Part shown: in pieces, positions 17,149-24,890 of the stretch
How the letters are laid out: every line of letters starts with the position of its first letter
Position numbering within the stretch: the first letter of the stretch is position 1
Assembly: GCF_024343615.1 (NCBI RefSeq)
Contig: NZ_RJUB01000010.1
Span: forward strand, 62,001 to 126,000
Direction: 5' to 3'
DNA length: 64,000 bases
Origin: Ferruginibacter sp. HRS2-29
GTDB lineage: Bacteria > Bacteroidota > Bacteroidia > Chitinophagales > Chitinophagaceae
The notes under the pieces: generated by a model
Seen by the model: only the letters and a program-made list of their open reading frames with translations
Told to the model about the DNA's origin: nothing
Databases searched by the model: none
Made by a program: the position numbers and the translations under genes

Positions 17149-18123
17149 ATGGTTTTAGTCACAGGCGGTGCAGGTTTATTGGGACAAGAACTCATCCGTC
17201 AGCTGCTGGCTGAAGGCAAGACTGTGAGGGCCATCTTCAACAAAACGAAGCTGCCGGATTTTCTGAATGACAATTTCATGCAGGAGCAGGCGGATATCCT
17301 GGATGTGGTGGCGCTTGAAAATGCCATGAAAGCTGTTTCTGAAGTGTATCATTGTGCAGGGCTTGTTTCTTTTTCTCCAAAAGATACCCAACGGCTTTAC
17401 AAGATAAATGTGGAGGGCACGGGCAATGTGGTGAATGCCGCATTGTCGGCGGGTGTGCGCAAGATCGTGCACGTGAGTTCGGTGGCGGCGCTGGGGCGGA
17501 TACGCGAGGGCGAAACCATCAACGAAAGCATGCAATGGACGCCCGCTACCAGCAACAGTAAATACGGCCATAGCAAATTTCTCGGCGAAATGGAACTCTG
17601 GCGGGGCGTTGCCGAAGGGCTCGATGCCGTGGTGGTAAACCCGGTGATCATACTCGGCCCGGCCAACTGGAACGAGGGCTCCACCAAAATATTCCGTTCT
17701 GTATACGACGAGTTTCCCTATTACACCGAAGGTATAACCGGTTTTGTAGATGTGCGGGATGTAGCTGCCGCGATGCGCCAGTTGATGGGGAGCGAAATTT
17801 CGGGAGAACGATTTATCATCAGCGCCGAAAATGTAACGTATCATTCCGTATTTGATATGATCGCGAAAGCATTTGGGAAAAGATTGCCCTACAAAAAAGT
17901 AACGCCCCTGATGGCCAAAGCATTCTGGAGGATACAGGCCATCAAAAGTTTTTTTACGGGTACGAGCCCGTTGGTTACCAAAGAAACCACCGCTACCGCT
18001 TTGGCAAAAGTATATTTTGATAACAGCAAATTGCTGAAAGCCTTGCCCGGGTTTTCTTATCACGCGCTGCAGGATACCATTGATTTTACCTGCAGGGCAT
18101 TGCAACAAAAGATTAACAAGTAA
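17149..18123 (+). CDS. NAD-dependent epimerase/dehydratase (extended SDR)
   Basis: 324 residues. The nucleotide-binding loop is VTGGAGLLGQ at the very N-terminus; HVSSVAAL holds the catalytic Ser and SKYGHSKFLGE the Tyr-x3-Lys pair. The remainder fits dihydroflavonol-reductase/3-beta-HSD-like extended SDRs (VVNPVIILGPANW, FVDVRDVAAAM). Substrate unknown. The gene starts directly after the right arm of repeat locus C, without an obvious leader. Confidence 0.9.
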   Translation: MVLVTGGAGLLGQELIRQLLAEGKTVRAIFNKTKLPDFLNDNFMQEQADILDVVALENAMKAVSEVYHCAGLVSFSPKDTQRLYKINVEGTGNVVNAALSAGVRKIVHVSSVAALGRIREGETINESMQWTPATSNSKYGHSKFLGEMELWRGVAEGLDAVVVNPVIILGPANWNEGSTKIFRSVYDEFPYYTEGITGFVDVRDVAAAMRQLMGSEISGERFIISAENVTYHSVFDMIAKAFGKRLPYKKVTPLMAKAFWRIQAIKSFFTGTSPLVTKETTATALAKVYFDNSKLLKALPGFSYHALQDTIDFTCRALQQKINK

Positions 18124-18154
18124 TCCGCTAATTTCGGTCTTAATATTTCATATA

Positions 18155-18222
18155 ACTGTCAGCCTGAGCTTGTCGAAGGCGGTGCCAACATACTCCGCCT
18201 TCGACAAGCTCAGGCTGACAGT
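18155..18222. repeat. Interspersed palindrome (GCCTGAGCTTGTCGAAGGC family), copy 1
   Basis: Arms 18155-18182 and 18195-18222 are perfect complements with core CCTGAGCTTGTCGAAGGC and a 12-nt loop. Eight copies occur in the window, always intergenic. Confidence 0.93.
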
Positions 18223-18258
18223 CATATAGCAGACAGTTTATAAATAAATAAATATTCC

Positions 18259-19359
18259 ATGAAATTTTTCCTCTCCCTTCTCTTATTTGTATGCACGGGA
18301 TTTGCCGTCAATGCACAATCAACTTACACAGTTACCGGTAAAGTGCTGAGTGCCGAAACGGGGCAACCTCTCCAGGGCGCATCAGTATTTGCGCAAAACA
18401 CCACCATTGGTACCGCTACTGACGCCGATGGAAATTACACGATCTATCTGCCCAATGGCGGCTACGACCTGGTAGTAACATTTACCGGGCACAACAGCGA
18501 GAGCCGCAGGGTGACTACCGGTAATGAAGAGAACAGGAATGTGAATTTTCAACTGAAGCAAAAGGAAAAAGAAATGGTGGATGTTACCGTGGTGGCTTCT
18601 TCGGAAGTGAAAGACGGCTGGGAAAAGTACGGTAGTTTTTTCCTGGATAATTTTATCGGCAAAACTGCCAACAGCAAAGATTGTACGATCAAAAATCCGG
18701 AGATATTAAAATTCTTTTTCTCCAAAAGAAAGAACCGCCTCAAAGTAACCGCTGCTGAACCTTTACTGATCGAAAACAAAGCCCTGGGTTATACCATCAA
18801 ATATGCACTCGATTCCTTTACACATGAATATGCTACCGAAGTAAGCCTGTACGCGGGTTTTCCGCTGTTTGAAGAAATGCCGCCGGCCAACAACGAGCAA
18901 CTGGCGCAATGGGCAGCCAACAGGCAGGCAGCTTACCAGGGATCGATCCTGCACTTTATGCGGGGCGTATACAATAAAGATCTAAAGGAGCAGGGATTTG
19001 AAATTCAGTTTGTGATAAAAAATAACGACAATGAAACCGCCATCAAAGTGAAAGACTTTTATGGCGCATTGAATTACCAGCGCGACGATAGCGCACAAAC
19101 AGTAACAATACGCCCCAACCAGCTGAATGTGGGCGTCATCTATTCAAAAGAAAAACCTGCCAAAGGATTCACAGAAGCCAACCCGGAAGAGCCAAAAGAG
19201 TTTCAGTTTTCAGTGGTTACTTTTCAACCCAACGAATCTATCACCATAGAACAAAACGGGTATTATTACGATCAGAATGACCTGGCCATCAGCGCCTACT
19301 GGACCTGGCATAAGGTAGCGGATCTGCTTCCATACGATTACAAACCCGTAGTCAATTAA
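18259..19359 (+). CDS. Carboxypeptidase-like regulatory domain secreted protein
   Basis: 366 residues with a signal peptide (MKFFLSLLLFVCTGFAVNA). Residues about 25-100 are a carboxypeptidase-D regulatory-like domain (TVTGKVLSAETGQPLQGASV, GTATDADGNYTIYLP), common at the N-terminus of SusC proteins but here without a TonB receptor. The remaining 260 residues (DGWEKYGSFFLDNFIGKTANS) form a conserved Bacteroidota module of unknown role. Probably an envelope protein. Flanked by a palindrome upstream and a heptad locus downstream. Confidence 0.85.
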   Translation: MKFFLSLLLFVCTGFAVNAQSTYTVTGKVLSAETGQPLQGASVFAQNTTIGTATDADGNYTIYLPNGGYDLVVTFTGHNSESRRVTTGNEENRNVNFQLKQKEKEMVDVTVVASSEVKDGWEKYGSFFLDNFIGKTANSKDCTIKNPEILKFFFSKRKNRLKVTAAEPLLIENKALGYTIKYALDSFTHEYATEVSLYAGFPLFEEMPPANNEQLAQWAANRQAAYQGSILHFMRGVYNKDLKEQGFEIQFVIKNNDNETAIKVKDFYGALNYQRDDSAQTVTIRPNQLNVGVIYSKEKPAKGFTEANPEEPKEFQFSVVTFQPNESITIEQNGYYYDQNDLAISAYWTWHKVADLLPYDYKPVVN

Positions 19360-19621
19360 TAATTAATAATTACGAATTACGAATGGGATTGAAGCGAACG
19401 GAGAAATCGCAGATTTAAAGGGATAAAATGATTTCACAGATTGTTTTTACTTCGTAAAAACGGAAATGCAGTTTGTAAGATTTTGTAATGATCTTATAAA
19501 CTGCATTTTTGATTTTGCGCCAGCAAAATAATCTGTGTAATCCCCTTCATCCCTCTTAAATCTGCGATTCCTCTCCGCTCCGTTGTTCGCAATAATTCGT
19601 AATTCGTAATTTTTAATTCTT
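19354..19621. repeat. Heptad inverted-repeat locus D (AATTACG/AATTAAT), nested
   Basis: Left arm AATTAAT AATTAAT AATTACG AATTACG AATG (19354-19384) begins within the stop region of the upstream gene. The right arm at 19594-19621 overlaps the 3' end of lpxD. The roughly 210-nt interior contains further pairings (CGGAGAAATCGCAGATTTAA with its complement; an ACAGATT/AATCTGT pair; TGCAGTTTGTAAGAT/ATCTTATAAACTGCA), giving one long nested palindrome. Confidence 0.8.
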
Positions 19622-20560
19622 CTTCATTACTTTCTCCCACAACTCCGGGATCCTCTTTATCCAAACGAGTTCCCTTCGGGCAATACCCGCTTCCTGCGCA
19701 GGTGCTCCCCAATAGGTTTTATTTCCTTCAAGATCGCCGCCAACGCCGGAGCGTGCCAGCAATACCGCATTGGCGCCAATGGTGAGTGTTTTGTTTACGA
19801 TCACGTTGCCCCACAGCACTACACCATCTTCAATGGTTACTACACCCGCCACGATCACGCATGCCGCAAAGAGACAATTTTTGCCGATCACCGTATCGTG
19901 GCCGATGTGGATCATGTTGTCGAATTTGGTGCCGGCACCAATTACGGTATCATGGCTTACGCCACGATCGATCGTACAGTTGCACCCGATCTCTACAAAA
20001 TCTTCTATCACCACCCGGCCGCAACTGGGCATTTGTTTGTACCACATCGGGCGGTCTTTTTTGGTATTGTAATAAAACGCGTCGCCGCCAATCACAGTAC
20101 CCGATTGTATCTTCACTTCATCACCGATCACGCAATGATCCATGATGGATACATTGGGGTAAATGATACAGTTCTTCCCGATCGTTACATGATGGCCGAT
20201 GAATGCACCGGGATAAATAAAAGTGCCTTCGCCGATCACAGCACTATCGCTGATGTTTTTGGAAGAAGGCTCAAACGGCCTGAAGTGTTTTACGATTTTG
20301 CTGTAAGCTTCAAACGGGTTATCTACCAGCAGCAGTGCTTTTCCATCCGGTACCGATGTTTCTTTATTGATGATGATGAAGCTGGCATCGCTGTTGATGC
20401 ACTTATCATAATATTTTGGATGATCTACAAATACAAGATCGCCGGGTTCTACTTTATGCAATTCGTTGATGCCGGTTGCATTGCCTTTATCGTTGCCAAT
20501 GATTTTTGCCTGCACAAGATCCGCGATGAATTGTATGGAGACGGGAGATGGAAAGCGCAT
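19613..20560 (-). CDS. lpxD: UDP-3-O-(3-hydroxyacyl)glucosamine N-acyltransferase, LpxD family
   Basis: 315 residues. The N-terminal uridine-binding part (1-100) is followed by a left-handed beta-helix of hexapeptide repeats (about 100-260: AVIGEGTFIYPGAFIG, VTIGKNCIIYPNVSI). The catalytic His is in FDNMIHIGHDT. LpxD transfers the N-linked 3-hydroxyacyl chain in lipid A synthesis. Bacteroidota often have two LpxD-like proteins, and no other lpx gene is adjacent, so this may be the paralogue rather than the main enzyme. Its last codons lie in a heptad arm. Confidence 0.88.
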   Translation of the reverse strand: MRFPSPVSIQFIADLVQAKIIGNDKGNATGINELHKVEPGDLVFVDHPKYYDKCINSDASFIIINKETSVPDGKALLLVDNPFEAYSKIVKHFRPFEPSSKNISDSAVIGEGTFIYPGAFIGHHVTIGKNCIIYPNVSIMDHCVIGDEVKIQSGTVIGGDAFYYNTKKDRPMWYKQMPSCGRVVIEDFVEIGCNCTIDRGVSHDTVIGAGTKFDNMIHIGHDTVIGKNCLFAACVIVAGVVTIEDGVVLWGNVIVNKTLTIGANAVLLARSGVGGDLEGNKTYWGAPAQEAGIARRELVWIKRIPELWEKVMKKN

Positions 20561-20868
20561 ACTTTATAAATTTTCACAAAGGTACTATCCTTTGGTTTTA
20601 TTTGAAATTGTAAAAAAAAGACGTTGTTACGCAACTTTTTCAAAAAAAAATTGTGACAAAAAAATACACAGTCTGCAGGCATTTTTACAACATGATCGTT
20701 GATGATCCTCTCCACTAAAAATTACACGCTGTTATCATCAATAAAAAACACAACATCATCAAATCCTTTATTCATCCATGTTTCAGCGATGCATATATTT
20801 TTATGTTTTAAAAAATAAAAATCATTTTCAATTGCTGTTTCAAAAAAAAGCGGCATGATCGATCGCTC

Positions 20869-20899
20869 TTATCCACAGCAATAAATAAAATGTGAATAA
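20869..20899. other. Pair of inverted DnaA-box-like 9-mers
   Basis: TTATCCACA at 20869-20877 and TGTGAATAA (TTATTCACA on the other strand) at 20891-20899, separated by 13 nt. Both match TTATNCACA. The adjoining 40 nt are nearly all A/T. Candidate replication-origin element or DnaA-regulated site; two boxes alone are not proof. Confidence 0.4.
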
Positions 20900-20939
20900 A
20901 ATAATTGAAAATATTTTTTATGTTAGCAAAAATTCTTTT

Positions 20940-21026
20940 TAATATTGTGTAAGGGATTTACTGTCCCGGTACTTACTAACCCATCTATATAATAAGGCTC
21001 GGCTCAAAATGCTGAGCTTTTTTTTA
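20940..21026 (+). ncRNA. Candidate small RNA ending at an orphan terminator
   Basis: A hairpin (20995-21002 with 21012-21019, two G-U pairs, 9-nt loop) followed by eight T residues makes a plus-strand rho-independent terminator with no plus-strand gene upstream. A weak -7-like TAATATTG lies at 20940-20947. The stretch GTAAGGGATTTACTGTCCCG between them could fold. I do not recognise a known RNA family. Confidence 0.3.
20995..21026 (+). terminator. Orphan rho-independent terminator
   Basis: AGGCTCGG pairs with CTGAGCTT across a 9-nt loop, followed by a T8 run. The nearest plus-strand gene begins downstream, so it must end an unannotated transcript, if used. Confidence 0.55.
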
Positions 21027-21097
21027 TCACAGATTTTTTGGATTACGCGGATTACACAGATTAGCGAAGGGGTTAATTGTAGTGAAAACTTTTTAGT

Positions 21098-21186
21098 AGA
21101 ACTGTCATTGCGAGGAACGAAGCAATCTCTTCAAGTTCTTCGATGATGTGCGAAGAGATTGCTTCGTTCCTCGCAATGACAGTTCT
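21098..21186. repeat. Perfect 35-bp-arm palindrome (CATTGCGAGGAACGAAGC family)
   Basis: Arms 21098-21132 and 21152-21186 are exact reverse complements with a 19-nt loop. The core TCATTGCGAGGAACGAAGC resembles an interspersed repeat I know from several unrelated bacterial genomes. Only one copy is seen here. Confidence 0.9.
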
Positions 21187-21264
21187 ATTGAAAATTCGTG
21201 TAATTCGTGTAATTCGCTTTAATTCGTGTAATAAAATATAACTTGCAATAAATAAAAACCGGTT

Positions 21265-22140
21265 ATGCTAAAATCAATGACAGGCTTTGGTAGGGCAGAG
21301 CAAACAGTGGGAGAAAAAACTTTCCTCGTAGAAGTAAAAGCGTTGAATGGAAAACAGTTTGAATTGCAGGTGAAGCTCCCTCCATTATTAAAGTCATACG
21401 AATTTGACATCCGCAACATCCTCCAGGAAAATCTTGGAAGGGGAACGATCGATTGTTATATCAACATCAAACAAAATGGTACCACCAAGCCGGTTACCAT
21501 CAACACCGAATTGATCAAGGCATATTACAACCAGATACATCAGCTGGCCGGGGAGCTCTCCATCGATACCAATTCGGTGCTGGCTGCCTTGCTCCGTTTG
21601 CCGGAAGTGGTTTCACCCGCCAATGAATTATTGAGCCCCGAAGATTTTAAACAATTTACGGTAGTGTTGCAAACGGCTATAAAAGAATTAAACAACCATC
21701 GTATCGGTGAAGGCGCTTCGCTTGAAAAAGACCTGTTGCAGCGCATTGAAAATATCAACGCACAGGAAGAAGCGATCCTGGCTTTGGAGCCCAACCGTAA
21801 AAAAAGGATCAAAGAAGAAATTCTCCGCCTGCTGGAAGAAAATGTAGGCAAAGAAAATATCGACAACAACAGGATGGAGCAGGAACTGATCTACTACATG
21901 GAAAAGATCGATATCCATGAAGAGCAGATCCGTCTCAAACAACACTGCGAATATTTCAGGGAGATCATGAACAGCTCTGAAGAAGGGAAGGGGAAAAAAT
22001 TATCGTTCGTTTTGCAGGAGATCGGAAGGGAGATCAACACTACCGGAAGTAAGGCTTACGATGCCGATATCCAGAAATGCGTGGTGAAGATGAAAGACGA
22101 ACTGGAAAAAGCGAAAGAGCAGGTATTAAATGTATTGTAA
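21265..22140 (+). CDS. yicC: YicC family endoribonuclease
   Basis: 291 residues, normal for YicC. The N-terminal signature MLKSMTGFGRAEQ and the YicC_N pattern VEVKALNGKQFELQVKLPP are followed by the C-terminal DUF1732 domain (RMEQELIYYMEKIDIHEEQIRLKQHCEYF, KLSFVLQEIGREINTTGSKA). E. coli YicC has been described as an endoribonuclease acting on small RNA; the role in Bacteroidota is not defined. The ATG at 21265 starts directly with the family motif. Followed by a repeat locus and gldH. Confidence 0.93.
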   Translation: MLKSMTGFGRAEQTVGEKTFLVEVKALNGKQFELQVKLPPLLKSYEFDIRNILQENLGRGTIDCYINIKQNGTTKPVTINTELIKAYYNQIHQLAGELSIDTNSVLAALLRLPEVVSPANELLSPEDFKQFTVVLQTAIKELNNHRIGEGASLEKDLLQRIENINAQEEAILALEPNRKKRIKEEILRLLEENVGKENIDNNRMEQELIYYMEKIDIHEEQIRLKQHCEYFREIMNSSEEGKGKKLSFVLQEIGREINTTGSKAYDADIQKCVVKMKDELEKAKEQVLNVL

Positions 22141-22141
22141 G

Positions 22142-22250
22142 AAGTTTAGGGATCAGAGATTAGGGGTTAGCCTAAACTCTACACTCTAATCTCTAAACCT
22201 CCTCTAAACCCTAATCTCTAAACCTCCTCTAAACCCTAATCTCTAAACTT
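22142..22250. repeat. CTCTAAACC-rich repeat locus E upstream of gldH
   Basis: TTTAGGGATCAGAGATTAGG pairs with the later CCTAATCTCTAAAC-type words. The right part is a direct repeat of 25 nt (CTCTAAACCTCCTCTAAACC + CTAAT) occurring twice plus a partial copy. It ends 12 nt before the gldH start codon. Confidence 0.75.
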
Positions 22251-22261
22251 TGTTTAATTAT

Positions 22262-22746
22262 ATGTTTCGGAATCTTTTTTTCAAAAAGAGCGTGTTATTA
22301 TTAACAATAATGATCGTGTGGCTTTGCTCCTGCAGGCAGGTAGAAATATTTGAAAAAAACACGCCCATCCCCGGGTATAAATGGAATCCGGCTTTTGCCG
22401 TTACCGGTACGTTCAATATACAAGACACCCTTTCGGCATATATATATATATAGTACTTCGCCACAGCGATGCTTACCAGTATAATAATATATGGCTGAAT
22501 GTGGGGCTGCAGTCGCCGGGCGACAGCATGTATACCCAAAAGGTCGATCTTTCACTGGGCAGTGATGCCGCAGGTTGGGAAGGTTCGGGCATGGGGGATA
22601 TCTGGGAAGTAAGAAAACTGCTCAACAGCAAACCGAGCCGTTTCAAAAGAAACGGGGAATACAATTTCAAAATACAGCAACTGATGAGGGACAACCCGCT
22701 GGCGAATGTGATGAGCGCCGGCCTGAGGGTGGAAAAAGCCTATTAA
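22262..22746 (+). pseudogene. gldH: Gliding motility lipoprotein GldH, out of frame at a (TA)7 tract
   Basis: ATG 22262 opens MFRNLFFKKSV... with lipobox LCSC (Cys 24). The frame stops at TAG 22451-22453 inside a TA run, after ...DTLSAYIYI. The downstream part is intact in another frame: VLRHSDAYQYNNIWLNVGLQ ... AGLRVEKAY, ending at 22746. With (TA)6 instead of (TA)7 the two halves join as SAYIYIVLRHSDAYQYNN, giving a 160-residue protein of GldH length and layout. GldH is a lipoprotein needed for gliding in flavobacteria. The state in this sequence is OFF; slippage could switch it ON. Assembly error is the alternative. Confidence 0.85.
22439..22452. repeat. (TA)7 dinucleotide tract inside gldH
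   Basis: Fourteen nt of pure TA between the codons GCA (22436-22438) and GTACTTCGC. Its length decides the gldH frame: 7 units give an immediate TAG; 6 (or 3, 9) units keep the frame open. Confidence 0.95.
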
Positions 22747-22751
22747 TGATT

Positions 22752-22830
22752 CCTGCTGTCAGCCTGAGCTTGTCGAAGGCGGATTTCAGATAAGATGACC
22801 CGCCTTCGACAAGCTCAGGCTGACAGCAGG
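22752..22830. repeat. Interspersed palindrome, copy 2
   Basis: 31-nt arms 22752-22782 and 22800-22830 are perfect complements around CCTGAGCTTGTCGAAGGC. The arms extend past the family core with locus-specific CCTGCT/AGCAGG ends that also pair. Confidence 0.92.
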
Positions 22831-22922
22831 TAAGGATTAAATTTTCAAATAGAAAACATTTCTTTATTTTGCAACCTACTATTGCCGAAAATATTCAAAA
22901 CACCCACTAAACAGATACATAA

Positions 22923-23765
22923 GTGAACCGTATAATCCTTACTTTGATCTTTGCGATCACACTGACGCAGGCTTCCCGTGCACAGAATTATGAATACGTA
23001 CAACAGGGCGAATTTGGTATCACGGCGGGGGCGGCGCATTACTTCGGCGATATCAACACAAGGGCCGGGCTCAACAGGCCAAAACCTGCACTGGGCTTAT
23101 TCTATCGCAAACAATTTGGTAACTATATAGGTGCAAGGATCGCGGGCCGTTTTGCTCAGCTTGGCTACAGCGACACTTACAGCAAGAACGAAGTGCAAAA
23201 ACTGAGGAACCTTAGCTTCAATACAAATATCTGGGAACTGGCCATACAGGGAGATTTCAATTTCTTCCGTTTTGTACCGGGTGATCCTTACCATGCATTT
23301 ACCCCTTATGTTACTTTGGGAGTGGGCGTTTTCAGTTATGACCCCTACACTTTCATTGGTGGCGAAAAAACATTTTTACGCCCGTTGGGTACCGAAGGTC
23401 AGAATGTGCCAGGCGGTTACAAAGGCAGGAAACCATATGGCACCACTTCCTTCTGCATTCCTTTTGGCGTGGGTATAAAATATAATATCAGCGAAAAATT
23501 CAATCTGTCGTTCGAAGTGACTCACCGCTTCACCGGCACCGATTATATCGATGATGTAAGCACCACTTATGCCGGAATCGATAAATTTGCTTCAGATCCG
23601 GTGGCCGCAGCGCTCCAGGATCGTAGCTACGAGATCAACCCAACCAGCCCGCTGGGCGTGGAAGGCCGTCAGCGTGGGTTTGCAAAGCAAAAAGATCAGT
23701 ATCTGATAGCCGAAGTGGGCATTTCGTTCAATCTGAGCAGCTACAGGTGCCCTACAGCGAAGTAG
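22923..23765 (+). CDS. porG: PorG-like outer-membrane beta-barrel protein (DUF6089), T9SS-associated
   Basis: 280 residues starting at GTG 22923, with a signal peptide (NRIILTLIFAITLTQASRAQ). The mature part is an outer-membrane barrel: GEFGITAGAAHYFGDINTR, FTPYVTLGVGVFSYDP, GVGIKYNISEKFNLSFEVTHR, and a C-terminal strand ending LIAEVGISFNL. DUF6089 proteins upstream of uppS-bamA-skp correspond by family and synteny to PorG of the type IX secretion system in Porphyromonas. The assignment is from order and family recollection. gldH lies just upstream, a functionally matching neighbour. Confidence 0.78.
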   Translation: MNRIILTLIFAITLTQASRAQNYEYVQQGEFGITAGAAHYFGDINTRAGLNRPKPALGLFYRKQFGNYIGARIAGRFAQLGYSDTYSKNEVQKLRNLSFNTNIWELAIQGDFNFFRFVPGDPYHAFTPYVTLGVGVFSYDPYTFIGGEKTFLRPLGTEGQNVPGGYKGRKPYGTTSFCIPFGVGIKYNISEKFNLSFEVTHRFTGTDYIDDVSTTYAGIDKFASDPVAAALQDRSYEINPTSPLGVEGRQRGFAKQKDQYLIAEVGISFNLSSYRCPTAK

Positions 23766-23883
23766 TGAATAGTGAATAGTCAATAGTCAAAACTTCGAAC
23801 TGCTTTCTTTTTACTTGGAATTTTCAGTATAGGTAAACCTTAAGAGGTTCAAAGATTTGACTATTGACTATTCCCTATTCACC
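23764..23883. repeat. Heptad inverted-repeat locus F (AGTCAAT/AGTGAAT)
   Basis: Left arm AGTGAAT AGTGAAT AGTCAAT AGTCAAA (23764-23791) beginning at the porG stop; right arm 23856-23883 its complement. Spacer about 64 nt. Same heptads as locus B but a different spacer. Confidence 0.87.
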
Positions 23884-24020
23884 ATCTGCGAAGCCCCTTT
23901 TTTCCCCGACCAACCCCCCATAATATTATATAAAGCCCGTTAAATAAGGTTTTCAGTTAAATTTCCCTACTTTTGCGCCCATGTCACGCCGCCGGCGTGA
24001 CTGCTCATTTTACAAACGCT

Positions 24021-24767
24021 ATGAGTTTACTGCAAAACATTAATATGCAACGGTTGCCATCGCATATTGCCATCATTATGGATGGTAACGGACGATGGGC
24101 ACAGGAACAGGGGGAAGACAGGCTTTTCGGTCACCTCAATGGGGTGGAAAGCGTGCGTACCATCGTAGAAACTGCCGCCGAACTGGGCATCGGCTATCTT
24201 ACCCTTTATGCCTTCAGCACCGAAAACTGGGAAAGGCCCGAAGATGAAGTAAGCGGGCTGATGGAAATACTGGTAGACACTATCCGCAAGGAAGTACCTA
24301 CCTTGAACAAAAACAACATCCGCCTGCATGTGATCGGCGATACGGAAATGCTGCCCGAAAATGCCCGCAAGGAGCTCAACGAAGCATTGGCAGAAACGGC
24401 CGGAAATACCGGTCTCAACCTCATCATGGCACTGAGCTACAGCAGCCGCTGGGAAATCGAAAAAGCATTTAAAGAAATGGCTGCCGATGTGAAGGCAGGC
24501 AAGCTCGAACCCGATGCCATCACCAACAACACATTGCGCCAATACCTTGCTACGGCCGACTATCCGGACCCCGAGCTGATGATAAGGACAAGCGGCGAAT
24601 TCAGGATCAGCAACTTTTTACTGTACCAGCTGGCCTACTCCGAATTGTATTTTACCAACACGCTATGGCCTGATTTCAGGAAGGAAAATCTATACGAAGC
24701 GATCATCGATTTCCAGCAGCGCGAACGCAGGTTTGGAAAGACAGGACAACAGGTAAAACAGCAGTGA
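24021..24767 (+). CDS. uppS: Isoprenyl transferase (undecaprenyl diphosphate synthase family)
   Basis: 248 residues from ATG 24021 (MSLLQNINMQRLPSHIAIIM), the normal size; a start at 24045 is also possible. Cis-prenyltransferase motifs are in order: IIMDGNGRWA with the catalytic Asp, FGHLNGVESV, YAFSTENWERP, and the C-terminal ELMIRTSGEFRISNFLLYQL with the Arg/Ser pyrophosphate ligands. It condenses isopentenyl diphosphate to undecaprenyl diphosphate, the carrier for peptidoglycan and O-antigen. It lies between porG and bamA. Confidence 0.96.
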   Translation: MSLLQNINMQRLPSHIAIIMDGNGRWAQEQGEDRLFGHLNGVESVRTIVETAAELGIGYLTLYAFSTENWERPEDEVSGLMEILVDTIRKEVPTLNKNNIRLHVIGDTEMLPENARKELNEALAETAGNTGLNLIMALSYSSRWEIEKAFKEMAADVKAGKLEPDAITNNTLRQYLATADYPDPELMIRTSGEFRISNFLLYQLAYSELYFTNTLWPDFRKENLYEAIIDFQQRERRFGKTGQQVKQQ

Positions 24768-24890
24768 GGTAATTGAAAAATCTCTAATATATCAATGAGA
24801 ATCAGCATTTGAGCGCTTAGCTTGTATGATTGTCATTTAACAAATAGTTTTCATTAATGGGCTTAATTTGCCGCTCGTAAAATACTTTTG

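Larger units (their letters stand above)
20561..21264. other. 704-bp gene-free AT-rich region between divergent lpxD and yicC
   Basis: No ORF with coding character is present. From left to right it holds poly-A/T tracts, two DnaA-box-like sites (20869-20877 and 20891-20899), an AT-rich segment, a terminator-like hairpin at 20995-21026, GATTACACGAATT-type repeats, and a perfect 35-bp-arm palindrome at 21098-21186. Its size and content stand out from other gaps in the window. Confidence 0.8.

Noticed and set aside
22381..22746. Independent gene starting at ATG 22381
   Set aside because: It begins within the gldH N-terminal coding region in another frame; it is the displaced C-terminal half of gldH.
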